A stretch of DNA of 64,000 nt from Planctomycetaceae bacterium (GTDB taxonomy: Bacteria; Planctomycetota; Planctomycetia; Pirellulales; Pirellulaceae). The first letter of the stretch is position 1. The number at the start of each line of letters is the position of its first letter. The DNA lies in assembly GCA_005798335.1 (NCBI GenBank), contig SYJV01000299.1, forward strand, positions 1 to 64,000, written 5' to 3'. This document shows, in pieces, positions 54,494-62,593 of the stretch. The notes under the pieces were generated by a model. That model did not search any database. It had not been told where the DNA came from and saw nothing but the letters and a program-made list of their open reading frames with translations. The translations under genes and the position numbers were made by a program.

Positions 54494-55891
54494 ATGACGA
54501 CGAAAAGTGATGCAAGTTGGCAAATGAGTCGTCGATCGGCCCTGGAGATTGGCTCCGGACTGTTCGGATTAAATCTAGCGTCCGCATTGGCGGCCGCGAG
54601 TACTGCGGCACGGCAGTCGTCCAAGTCGGACTTTTCTTGCATCTTCTTGTTTCTTGCCGGTGGCGCCAGCCAATACGAGACGTTTGATCCCAAGCCCGAA
54701 GCTCCCGTCGAAATTCGCGGGCTGTGGAGCCCGATACGCACGAACGTTCCTGGGACACTGATTTGCGAAAAAATGCCGCTCATGGCGCGTCGCATGGACA
54801 AAGTCGCTGTCATTCGCTCGTGGCAAGGTAAAAGCGGTGCGCATGACACGGCGTCGCAGCATGTGGCGAGTGGATTTCTGCCGCCGCGAACTGGTCAGCA
54901 CTTTCCCAATTTCGGCTGCCTAATCTCTGCGCTGTATGACAGCCGAGTGCCCGGCATACCGGCTCATTTTGGATTACCAGTTGCTGCTCGCTATACAACA
55001 CCGCCCGGTTATTTGGGTCCTGCCTTCGATGCTTATAACGTCAAGGAAGATCCTTCAGCAGGTAAGTTGCAAGCCAATAAATTGACGCTGGCTCCGATCA
55101 GATTCGAAGATCGCCACTCCATGTTGCTGCAGCTTGAGAATTTAGCCAGGCTGCACGATCTAGGAACTGCCAGCCAGATTTTAGCGCACGACAAGTTTTC
55201 TGACGAAGCTGTGGCGCTGCTAACCAGCGGCGCGATGGAACACGCAATGAACCTCGAGGCGGAACCCATCGAGTTGCGCGAACGTTACGGTATGAACGTC
55301 GTCGGCCAACGTGTGTTGCTGGCTCGTCGTTTGATCGAGGCCGGTGCGCGATTTGTTACGGTCAACCATGCCGTGCAAGGAGGCTTGTTTGGCGAAGGCC
55401 CAACGAACGGGACGTGGGACAACCACCACCTATTGTTCGACTCGATGACGTCATTCCAAGAAGTACCGAGAGATATCCCTGGCGGTTACAAATGGCATTC
55501 CAATCGTGGGCCTGGTAATCTGCCACAACTCGACATGTCATTATCGACGTTGCTGGACGACCTGGAATCGAAAGGAATGTTGGAAACAACGTTACTGGTC
55601 GTGATGGGTGAGTTCGGGCGGACGCCCAAAATTAATAAAGAGGGTGGGCGAGATCACTATCCTAACTCTGGATGTTTACTAATTGCTGGCGCAAATGTTC
55701 GACGGGGAGTGGTGATTGGGGCTACCGACAAGACAGGCTCGGCACCCAAAACGCGTCCTTGGGGCCCCGAGGACGTTGCCGCGTCAATCTATCATGCGCT
55801 GGGCATCGATCACCACGCGACATATTTCCCTAGACTGCCTCGCCCCACTGCGATCGCTGATGGTGAAATCATCGAAGGATTATTCTCGTAA
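54494..55891 (+). CDS. DUF1501 protein with Tat-type leader
   Basis: This 465-aa protein has a Tat-like stretch SRRSALEIGSGLFGLNLASALA, then DUF1501: GGASQYETFDPKPEAP, GKSGAHDTASQH, and GEFGRTPKINKEGGRDHY. The earlier copy at 230-1636 shares the latter motif, but the two are clearly separate paralogues. ATG 54494 has a weak GGAA upstream; an ATG at 54392 adds 34 residues that look unrelated. Usually paired with DUF1549/1553 genes, which are absent here. Convergent with the FHA-like gene; the two stops are 29 bases apart. Confidence 0.9.
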   Translation: MTTKSDASWQMSRRSALEIGSGLFGLNLASALAAASTAARQSSKSDFSCIFLFLAGGASQYETFDPKPEAPVEIRGLWSPIRTNVPGTLICEKMPLMARRMDKVAVIRSWQGKSGAHDTASQHVASGFLPPRTGQHFPNFGCLISALYDSRVPGIPAHFGLPVAARYTTPPGYLGPAFDAYNVKEDPSAGKLQANKLTLAPIRFEDRHSMLLQLENLARLHDLGTASQILAHDKFSDEAVALLTSGAMEHAMNLEAEPIELRERYGMNVVGQRVLLARRLIEAGARFVTVNHAVQGGLFGEGPTNGTWDNHHLLFDSMTSFQEVPRDIPGGYKWHSNRGPGNLPQLDMSLSTLLDDLESKGMLETTLLVVMGEFGRTPKINKEGGRDHYPNSGCLLIAGANVRRGVVIGATDKTGSAPKTRPWGPEDVAASIYHALGIDHHATYFPRLPRPTAIADGEIIEGLFS

Positions 55892-55920
55892 TCAAGCGCT
55901 AGGTCTGCGGTGTCCTCAGG

Positions 55921-58812
55921 CTAATCACTCTCGCTTTTCGGCTCTGTGGGAGCTTTGGTTGGGGCGCCAGTTTCTTTCATTGGCGGGGCGGCGGCGGACA
56001 ACATAGGCCGCAGACTGCTGGCGGCGTCGAATCCCCAAATGCCGCCAACTAGAAAGCAAGCGATCGTAGCAATGAACGAGACGTTGATTTGCAAGCCATT
56101 GATCAACAGCAGCGTTGACCCTGCAATAAATCCAACCAGCGAAATAGATAGTTTCAAAATAATCGCAGTCCCGTACCGCCGTCGCGCGCTAACTTGGATC
56201 GCCGAACGAGCAGAGTTATTCGCCAGTTCTCGCATCGCCGCCAAATCGCTCGACTTAGAAGTTCGTGATTGGGTCCGCGGGCTAGAGACTTCGGTCGGTT
56301 GTTTCATCGCTCCAGAAGAAACGGGGGCGGTAGGGCGCGATTGAGGTGATTTGGTTGAGGTAAGTTTCGACGGCTCCTCGCCACGCATGCGCGCCAGCAG
56401 ACGCTGCATGTAGTCCTCCACACTCTCTTCGCCATCTTCACCCGAGCCACCAACTTCCAAACTTTTAGCGCTGGACAATGAAACAGAGCTCGATTCATCG
56501 TCGCCTTGGTCGTTGGCATCGGTTTGCTCAGTCGCACCCAGTCCGGCAAGATGATTTTCGTGAATCGCTTCAGCAATTTCTGGCTCGTAAGCTTGAGTAT
56601 CCTGCGCTATTGCGCTGCTATATGACTCGGCTGCTGGCTCTTGCGGAGTTTGTGATAAACCGTATGCCGGCGTGTTGCTCTGGGGTTCCTTATAGTAACT
56701 GCCTGAGAGCCGTGCCATGATGTCGTTTATCGAATTGGTTACTTCATCTTCGTGGCTGAGCGTTGGTTGCTCGCGTAGGTATTCGCCCGCAAGTTCCGTT
56801 GGTTCCGCGTGGCCTGCAGGTGTTGGTGCAAATTCTTGGATTGGGTAGTCGTGTGTATCCTCTGCAAAGGCCGATTCATCAAAGTTGGTGCTCTCCGAAC
56901 TTGCAGAAAACGAATCGACCTCGCCCGTTGCCAATCCGGATGCAGACGATCCGTAGGCATCGAATTCGTGGCCATGGGCAGCGCTAGGATCAATTTCCGG
57001 AGTGAATTGTTCGCGAAACGATTGGTTATGCGAACTGGCTAAATCGTTGGAATTAGTTGTAATTTCATCGGTCGACGACTCATTCCAAGCAGGCGATTGA
57101 CCAATGGACTGCGCATGAAGCACGTCTTCTGGCTGAGAACTGTCTTCTTGCGGAGTAATCCGGAAAGCGGATTCTCCCCAGTGGCGATCGTTCGCATAGT
57201 TTCCTTGACGTGACGGTTCGACAATAGTTGCCGACTGGGATCGCGAGTAAGATCTATCGATTTGCGTCAGATCTTCTGATTTCCACCAAATGGGAATTTG
57301 TTCTGATGGTGGATCTCGGTCGAGCACACAGGTAACTTGTTGCGCTTCGGCCACATTGCCAGGTATTGAATCGATATCCGGAGCAGTTTCATTATCTTCA
57401 GAGTCCGTCATAGCGGCTTGGTGCTGCGCCGACTCGGATCGATAGGGTACAGTAGAATCGCTGCGGATTGATTCGGTTATTGCCGGAAGGGGAGCCAAAG
57501 TCGACTCAGTGATTCGGTTGTGCGGCTGAGAAACCTGCTGATTGGAGAAATTCCGCAGGGACTCGGGGAGCGGCGGAATCGATTCTGAAATGGCGGGTAG
57601 CGCAGCCTCGGGCTCGATGGCGAGCTGCCGGCAGTGGGCATAGAAATCGTCTCGCAGCAATACATTCGAATGCCATTGCACCAACACGTCTGCCGATTGT
57701 CGAACACTCGCCAAAGTATCCTGAACGGATGCTTGCCAAGGCGTGTCTCGTTCCGCGACGATTTGGTGGCTGGCATGTAAGGCTTCCATGGCGGAGGATA
57801 GCGCATTCATGCCGCTTTGCAATCGTTCGATCAGCTCTGGCAATTCTGTCAGCTTAGTTGTGACCGCTGATTTCCAATCCACGTCGCTATCCGAAATAGC
57901 AGTTTGATTGCCTTGCAATTCCCTCGCTAGGTTGAATACGCTTTCCACGCGTTCTTGAATTTGGTTGAGCGAATCTTGAAACGCCTGAAAACGAGTGTCC
58001 TGGGCAATGGAAGATTCTTGGGCCAACGAATCATTGACGGCATACTCGATGGCGACGATGCGATCATTTATTTCGGTAACTCGTCGAGCGATGCTGTCGA
58101 TGCTGTCAGTTTGTTGAGTGATGACTCTTTCGATGGCTTTTTGAGAATTGACCAACTGGTCTGTGTCTGCGGTGGCTGCCAAACGCGTCGATTCGAGTTG
58201 CCGGATTCGATCAATTTCCAGCTTGAACACGTCGGTAGGAATCGCTAATTCGCGCAATCGGGACTCGATCGGTGCGACTGCTTCTTTAATCGCTTGGGAA
58301 ATCCACTGCCGCGAAATTCCGCTGAAAGATTCAGCATTAACCGGCGGCGGTGCGAGAGGCGCGCCGGGCTGGCATTCTACGCGAGCATTGGAGAACCGAA
58401 TTCGTTTGGGTTTTGAAAGTTCCAGGGAAGGATTCACTTGGGCCGCTTGGAGCTGCTTGCGCGAGAAGCTAAATCGGTGGCCCGCGATCTCGAATATTTG
58501 ATGTTCGTCGGCTAGAACTAGTTCGTTGATGTACACGCCATTGAGAGAGACTTTTGGGGCCAGAGCGCGCAAGAATACTTGTTTGGCACCGATGACCAGC
58601 AGTGCGTGGTGTGGTGCGATTCCGGGTAGTTCACAGCAAACTGAACAATCTGAGGCCGAGCCAATTGTACATTTGGCTTGCCGGACAAGCCATTGCTTCA
58701 ACCGTTGCTCGTTCTTATCCAACAAAATCAGTGTGCCACGAACGACATTGCTCGGGTTGGTTGATCCAGCCAAATTGCGATTGGCAGCGTGAGATTGGAG
58801 ATCGATGGCCAT
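55921..58812 (-). CDS. Large FHA-like, coiled-coil membrane protein
   Basis: This 963-aa protein has four parts. Residues about 25-115 are FHA-like: TLILLDKNEQRLKQWLV, CTIGSASDCSV, APHHALL and SLNGVYINELVLADEHQI. Residues about 170-360 are coiled coil with Gln/Ile heptads. Residues about 420-830 are Ser/Asp/Glu-rich and low-complexity. Near 882-931 lie two closely spaced membrane helices (ISLVGFIAGSTLLLINGL and ATIACFLVGGIWGF). The FHA phospho-Thr pocket Arg is not in its usual place (GSA rather than GR). It probably scaffolds a membrane complex, and kinases elsewhere could act on it; no partner is adjacent. Confidence 0.75.
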   Translation of the reverse strand: MAIDLQSHAANRNLAGSTNPSNVVRGTLILLDKNEQRLKQWLVRQAKCTIGSASDCSVCCELPGIAPHHALLVIGAKQVFLRALAPKVSLNGVYINELVLADEHQIFEIAGHRFSFSRKQLQAAQVNPSLELSKPKRIRFSNARVECQPGAPLAPPPVNAESFSGISRQWISQAIKEAVAPIESRLRELAIPTDVFKLEIDRIRQLESTRLAATADTDQLVNSQKAIERVITQQTDSIDSIARRVTEINDRIVAIEYAVNDSLAQESSIAQDTRFQAFQDSLNQIQERVESVFNLARELQGNQTAISDSDVDWKSAVTTKLTELPELIERLQSGMNALSSAMEALHASHQIVAERDTPWQASVQDTLASVRQSADVLVQWHSNVLLRDDFYAHCRQLAIEPEAALPAISESIPPLPESLRNFSNQQVSQPHNRITESTLAPLPAITESIRSDSTVPYRSESAQHQAAMTDSEDNETAPDIDSIPGNVAEAQQVTCVLDRDPPSEQIPIWWKSEDLTQIDRSYSRSQSATIVEPSRQGNYANDRHWGESAFRITPQEDSSQPEDVLHAQSIGQSPAWNESSTDEITTNSNDLASSHNQSFREQFTPEIDPSAAHGHEFDAYGSSASGLATGEVDSFSASSESTNFDESAFAEDTHDYPIQEFAPTPAGHAEPTELAGEYLREQPTLSHEDEVTNSINDIMARLSGSYYKEPQSNTPAYGLSQTPQEPAAESYSSAIAQDTQAYEPEIAEAIHENHLAGLGATEQTDANDQGDDESSSVSLSSAKSLEVGGSGEDGEESVEDYMQRLLARMRGEEPSKLTSTKSPQSRPTAPVSSGAMKQPTEVSSPRTQSRTSKSSDLAAMRELANNSARSAIQVSARRRYGTAIILKLSISLVGFIAGSTLLLINGLQINVSFIATIACFLVGGIWGFDAASSLRPMLSAAAPPMKETGAPTKAPTEPKSESD

Positions 58813-59358
58813 CCTCTGTCTACTCCATTACATCACTCAAAACATGGCGCGCCTTCAACGGACAAACTCGCCAATTGTGCTGACCCCAGCTAACACTCTG
58901 GCCAAAGAAGAAGCTTGTCCCTCCCTTGTCGCAGCACCAATGGGCATCTGTAGGAACGCGCGCAGTCGTCCATGTTGATCCGCTATCGACATGCCGCTCG
59001 TCCATCTATCTTGGATTTGAAAATATCCTGGCAGTATCGTCCGCGGAGGTTTCTTGAATTCGGCCCTGCGCGGTGGTATCGACGACCGATCAGATTTGAT
59101 GAGAATCTAGCCAAGAATCTCTCAAGATCGTTGTGTCTGGGTAGATGGGGGACGCAAAGCAAGATTGAGGTGTTTGACTGTATCGACCAGACGGATTGCA
59201 GAGCTGGCGAAGTATACCACATGCTCGAGCAGTTCATGATCTTCGATGTGCTTGACTAGAGCAGGAACGGTAACGAATACGCAAAAGGAAAATGGTTGCA
59301 TTACCGTTGTTGAGCCAGGCCCGAAGTCCAATACTTGCGTCGACAAGGGATAGAACTT
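58813..59358. other. Intergenic stretch, mostly empty
   Basis: These 546 bases lie between divergent genes. The one frame with a protein-like look is a 59-codon minus-strand ORF at 59122-59301, listed separately. I see no terminator or repeat. Confidence 0.5.
59122..59301 (-). CDS. Possible small protein (59 aa), unrecognised
   Basis: ATG 59301 opens a 59-codon frame starting MQPFSFCVFVTVPALVKH, predicted mostly helical with DHELLEHVVYFASSAIRLVD. It has no Shine-Dalgarno and no family is recognised. A chance frame is likely; it is listed because its residue make-up is unlike that of the surrounding shadows. Confidence 0.25.
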   Translation of the reverse strand: MQPFSFCVFVTVPALVKHIEDHELLEHVVYFASSAIRLVDTVKHLNLALRPPSTQTQRS

Positions 59359-60003
59359 ATGGCGTTGTTGGAAATTGAATTTGAACCTGATGATGGGATC
59401 ACGACTCAGGAGCTCAAGCAATGGATCGCGGCCGGCCGCCAGCGCATTGAGTTGTATTGGGATCACTTTTCCGCCAAACCATTGCCACAATATATTGAAT
59501 GTGATTTCGATTACGTCGCACAGGCACTTGCGGTGTGTGTACATCGAAAGCTGGCGGACGGGAAATTGTTTTGTGAGTGGGGATGTGGGTTTGGCATTGT
59601 TACGGGGATAGCTGCCATCCTCGGCTTCGAAGCAATCGGGGTCGAGGCAGAAGAATTTCTCTGCCGGCAAGCGAGTGAGTTATTAGTACAAAATCGCGTT
59701 TCTGCAGAAATATGGCAGGGAAATTTCTTGCCACGCGGGGCCCGGCAACTGGCTGTCGATGAAGACCCGCTGGTCAGTTTGACGCACTCAATCGAACCGG
59801 CATACGACCAAAATGATATGTCCATCAATGACTTTGCACTTATCTTTGTATATCCGTGGCCAGGCGAAGAGCACTTCCTCAAATCAGTTTTCCATCGTTT
59901 CGCGCGAGTAGGGGCACTGTTGCTGTTGTATCGAGGTCCGTATCAGATGGAGCTGTATCGCAAAACGAGCTCGCGCAAGCAGGCGTCAGCCTCACTGGAT
60001 TAA
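59359..60003 (+). CDS. SAM-dependent methyltransferase-like protein
   Basis: This 214-aa protein has a glycine motif CEWGCGFGIVTGIAAILG followed by an acidic loop AIGVEAEE, as in class I methyltransferases. The rest has LPRGARQL and DFALIFVYPWPGEEHFL (motif IV-like), and ends in a short basic tail. AAGGGA lies 8 bases before ATG 59359. The substrate is unknown; it stands alone. Confidence 0.8.
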   Translation: MALLEIEFEPDDGITTQELKQWIAAGRQRIELYWDHFSAKPLPQYIECDFDYVAQALAVCVHRKLADGKLFCEWGCGFGIVTGIAAILGFEAIGVEAEEFLCRQASELLVQNRVSAEIWQGNFLPRGARQLAVDEDPLVSLTHSIEPAYDQNDMSINDFALIFVYPWPGEEHFLKSVFHRFARVGALLLLYRGPYQMELYRKTSSRKQASASLD

Positions 60004-60314
60004 CTTAGGTCGCAAAGTAAGTAGACGCTTCTTGTGAGCGGAAGGGCGCTATCCCCGACGGGATTCAGTTACGGGGTTGGCGGTAAAAAACGAGTTGGCA
60101 TGCCGATTACGCCTGAAGTTGCGCAACTGCTTCTCGCCTTGGACGCCGTTCCACTCACTTCCATATACCCATGCTAGCAATCGCGAGAATTTGTCAAAAC
60201 GCTCTTGAGCTGTGCGGGCATGCGTGGGTATCGTCTGCGAGTGTCTCAGCGGAGGACGCTGGATACTGAATCCCGCAGGCTTAACCTAGGGATAGAAACT
60301 CAAGGATGCTCGCT
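60004..60314. other. Intergenic stretch holding a degenerate palindromic repeat
   Basis: 311 bases without a gene separate the methyltransferase and the TPR lipoprotein. The repeat copy at 60034-60158 is described in its own entry; I see nothing else in the stretch. Confidence 0.5.
60034..60158. repeat. Degenerate copy of the GAGCGGAAGGG palindromic repeat
   Basis: GTGAGCGGAAGGGCGCTATCC at 60034-60054 closely matches the arms of the 27.2-kb repeat. A partial inverse, CGCCGTTCCACTCAC at 60144-60158 (13 of 15 matched), faces it. The element lies in a 311-base intergenic gap. Confidence 0.65.
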
Positions 60315-61091
60315 ATGCGTCACATTTTGTTGATAAGACCAGACAGTGGAGGACCGGAACTTCGGTCTTACGGCTGGAAAAATTGCGCGATGTGGATGGT
60401 ATTGGCTGCTGTCCTTACGGGTTGTCGCTGGACGAGTACAGGTCAAAATACTCTGGGAGTTAGCCTCTACCAGCAGGGCAAGTATGCCGACGCACTGCAG
60501 CAATTTCAGGTCGCTCAGCAAACGGATCCTACTAATCCGGATGCGTACTATAATTTGGCGTCGACTTATCACAAACTTGCCGTCGCACACAAAGACGCCA
60601 AGATGATCGAGCAAGCGGAATCGCTCTATAATCAGTGCTTGGACTTGTCACCCAATCATGTCGATTGTCATCGGGCACTGGCTGTGCTGCTGGTCGAAAC
60701 AGGCCGCAATGATCGAGGACTGGCACTGTTAAAGAACTGGGCAGCACGCAACCCTCAGCTCTCCGATGCCAGGGTCGAACTGAGCCGACTTCACCAAGAA
60801 CTCGGACAAACCAAAGCTGCCGAGCGGTACCTGGACGAGGCGCTCGCGCTCAACCCCAGTGACGCTCGTGCATGGTCGGCGCGCGGCCAGTTGCGCGAGC
60901 AGTCAGGTGACCTCGGACAAGCCCTCCACAACTACCAACAAAGCATCGCACTGAACAGTTTGCAGCCAGAACTATATCAACGGGTTGCGTCTCTCAATCT
61001 CAAAATAGCGCAAAACTCTCTGTCCACTGGCGCCCCATCAGGTGGCTGGACGGTGCAAAATCCGCAACCCGGAAATACTCCTCGCTACTGA
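60315..61091 (+). CDS. TPR-repeat lipoprotein
   Basis: This 258-aa protein has lipobox VLTGC with Cys37 (counting from ATG 60315), then about five TPR units: SLYQQGKYADALQQFQVAQQ, NPDAYYNLASTYHKLA, DCHRALAVLLVETGRNDRGL, RVELSRLHQELGQTKAAERYL and DARAWSARGQLREQSGDLGQAL. It probably works as a periplasmic scaffold, like PilF/BamD-type proteins. AAGGA 8 bases before ATG 60315 favours it over ATG 60306. The tail is Pro/Asn-rich. Confidence 0.88.
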   Translation: MRHILLIRPDSGGPELRSYGWKNCAMWMVLAAVLTGCRWTSTGQNTLGVSLYQQGKYADALQQFQVAQQTDPTNPDAYYNLASTYHKLAVAHKDAKMIEQAESLYNQCLDLSPNHVDCHRALAVLLVETGRNDRGLALLKNWAARNPQLSDARVELSRLHQELGQTKAAERYLDEALALNPSDARAWSARGQLREQSGDLGQALHNYQQSIALNSLQPELYQRVASLNLKIAQNSLSTGAPSGGWTVQNPQPGNTPRY

Positions 61092-61103
61092 GCCACCCAC
61101 CGG

Positions 61104-61232
61104 TTATGCAGCGTGACGATTAACGAAGTTCCATTCTGGTTCGCTATGCTTGGTTTTGCGAAAGTTAATTTCCCCCAGAATTGATTCTGCCACCGCTTGC
61201 TGGTCCGCGCTCCATTTTCTGTGCTTGGCCAT
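61104..61232 (-). CDS. Possible small basic protein (42 aa)
   Basis: ATG 61232 opens a 42-codon minus-strand frame beginning MAKHRKWSADQQAVAESILG, convergent with the TPR gene. The residues look like a helical DNA-binding or acyl-binding segment, but no Shine-Dalgarno or family is visible. It is listed at low confidence. Confidence 0.22.
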   Translation of the reverse strand: MAKHRKWSADQQAVAESILGEINFRKTKHSEPEWNFVNRHAA

Positions 61233-61363
61233 CGTTATGCGGCTTTTCGATCTGCATGCCCTGCAACTTGCCAAGCCGTTCTTTCGCAGAATCTTGTTCG
61301 GTCCTAGAATGTGCCACATGGAAATGGCGTGGTAATTTTTACAGCATGAGGAATGGGTAAACG

Positions 61364-62473
61364 ATGGCCGATCCACTCTCTCGCGAGCGGGTTTATAATT
61401 TTTCGCCAGGACCGGCTGTATTGCCGGTTCCGGTACTTAAGCAGATCCAAGACGAGATGCTTTGCTTACCAGGTGCAGGCTGTTCGATTCTCGAAGCGTC
61501 GCATCGTGGCAAGGAATATATGGCAATTCAAGACGCCGCGAAAGCGAGTTTACAGCGGCTATTAGGTATTGGCGACGACTTTGATATCCTGTTCCTGCAA
61601 GGAGGCGCACGACTGCAGTTCTCGATGACTGCGATCAACTTATTGCGTGGACAATCGCGACCGGCACAATATGTCCTCACTGGTTCGTGGGGCAAATTTG
61701 CCGTCGAAGAGGCGATTAAGGAAGGGCCCGTGGAAGTCGTCTACGACGCTAAAGCGACCAATTATGATCGCCTGCCAAATTTCGCGGAATTGAAATTGCG
61801 ACCTGATTCAGCTTACGTGCACATAACCAGCAACGAAACGATTCAGGGCGTTCAATTCTTGACGGACCCCAGCTCCGGTGGCGCTCCGTTGGTTTGCGAT
61901 GCCAGCAGCGATTTTCTTTGTCGTCCGTTGGATATGCGTCAATACGGAATGGTTTACGCGTGCGCTCAAAAGAACGCTGGTCCATCGGGGTTGACCGTTG
62001 CCATCATTCGCAAAGATCTCATCGAACGCAGTGGCGGGAACCTGCCCGGATATTTGAGCTATCGTAACCACGCTAAGGAGGGCTCGATGTGGAACACGCC
62101 GCCTACTTTTGCCATTTATGTGCTTGGTCTGGTTGCCAAGTGGCTCGAAAGTACCATCGGTGGTTTGGCGCAGATGCGGTTGCTGAACGAACGCAAAGCG
62201 AAACTGCTGTACAGCGTCCTGGACAAGTTTCCCGAACTGTATATCGGGCATGCACAACTATCGAGCCGTTCGTTGATGAACGTGACCTTTCGCTTTCCTA
62301 ACGAGGCTATCGAAAAGAAATTCTTGGCCGGTGCCGAACAGCTCAAACTATGCAGCCTGAAAGGACATCGCAGCGTCGGTGGCATTCGCGCGAGCATTTA
62401 CAATGCGATGCCCATTGAGGGCGTACAAATCTTGGCTGACTATATGAGTGACTTTGCGAACAAGTCGGCGTAG
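61364..62473 (+). CDS. serC: Phosphoserine aminotransferase
   Basis: This 369-aa class V PLP aminotransferase converts 3-phosphohydroxypyruvate to phosphoserine. It shows NFSPGPAVLPVPVL at the start, LFLQGGARLQFSMTAINLL, SDFLCRPLDMRQYG, and the Schiff-base Lys near 203 in CAQKNAGPSGLTV. Length matches the family. GAGGAA lies upstream of ATG 61364. serA follows after 120 bases, so serine synthesis steps 1 and 2 are clustered, with the repeat at 62498 between. Confidence 0.95.
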   Translation: MADPLSRERVYNFSPGPAVLPVPVLKQIQDEMLCLPGAGCSILEASHRGKEYMAIQDAAKASLQRLLGIGDDFDILFLQGGARLQFSMTAINLLRGQSRPAQYVLTGSWGKFAVEEAIKEGPVEVVYDAKATNYDRLPNFAELKLRPDSAYVHITSNETIQGVQFLTDPSSGGAPLVCDASSDFLCRPLDMRQYGMVYACAQKNAGPSGLTVAIIRKDLIERSGGNLPGYLSYRNHAKEGSMWNTPPTFAIYVLGLVAKWLESTIGGLAQMRLLNERKAKLLYSVLDKFPELYIGHAQLSSRSLMNVTFRFPNEAIEKKFLAGAEQLKLCSLKGHRSVGGIRASIYNAMPIEGVQILADYMSDFANKSA

Positions 62474-62497
62474 ATCAATCCAGGCATGGTTCACATG

Positions 62498-62525
62498 ACG
62501 TGGGATAAGCGCTCAGCTTGTCGAT
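62498..62525 (+). repeat. Half-copy of the CGTGGGATAAGC repeat
   Basis: ACGTGGGATAAGCGCTCAGC followed by TTGTCGAT matches the left arm of the 12.7-kb element, allowing a short variable stretch after GGGATAAGC. No second arm is visible, so it is a lone half-element between serC and serA. Confidence 0.7.
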
Positions 62526-62527
62526 GA

Positions 62528-62547
62528 CAATGGGAAGTTAACCATTG
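62528..62547 (+). terminator. Weak hairpin in the serC-serA gap
   Basis: CAATGG (62528-62533) and CCATTG (62542-62547) form a 6-bp stem with an 8-base loop, followed by GCTTTC. The stem is short and the T run poor, so it may be only an attenuator-like pause or nothing. Confidence 0.3.
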
Positions 62548-62593
62548 CTTTCACAATATGTTGACACAATTTAGAAAATCACCTGAAAATCAA

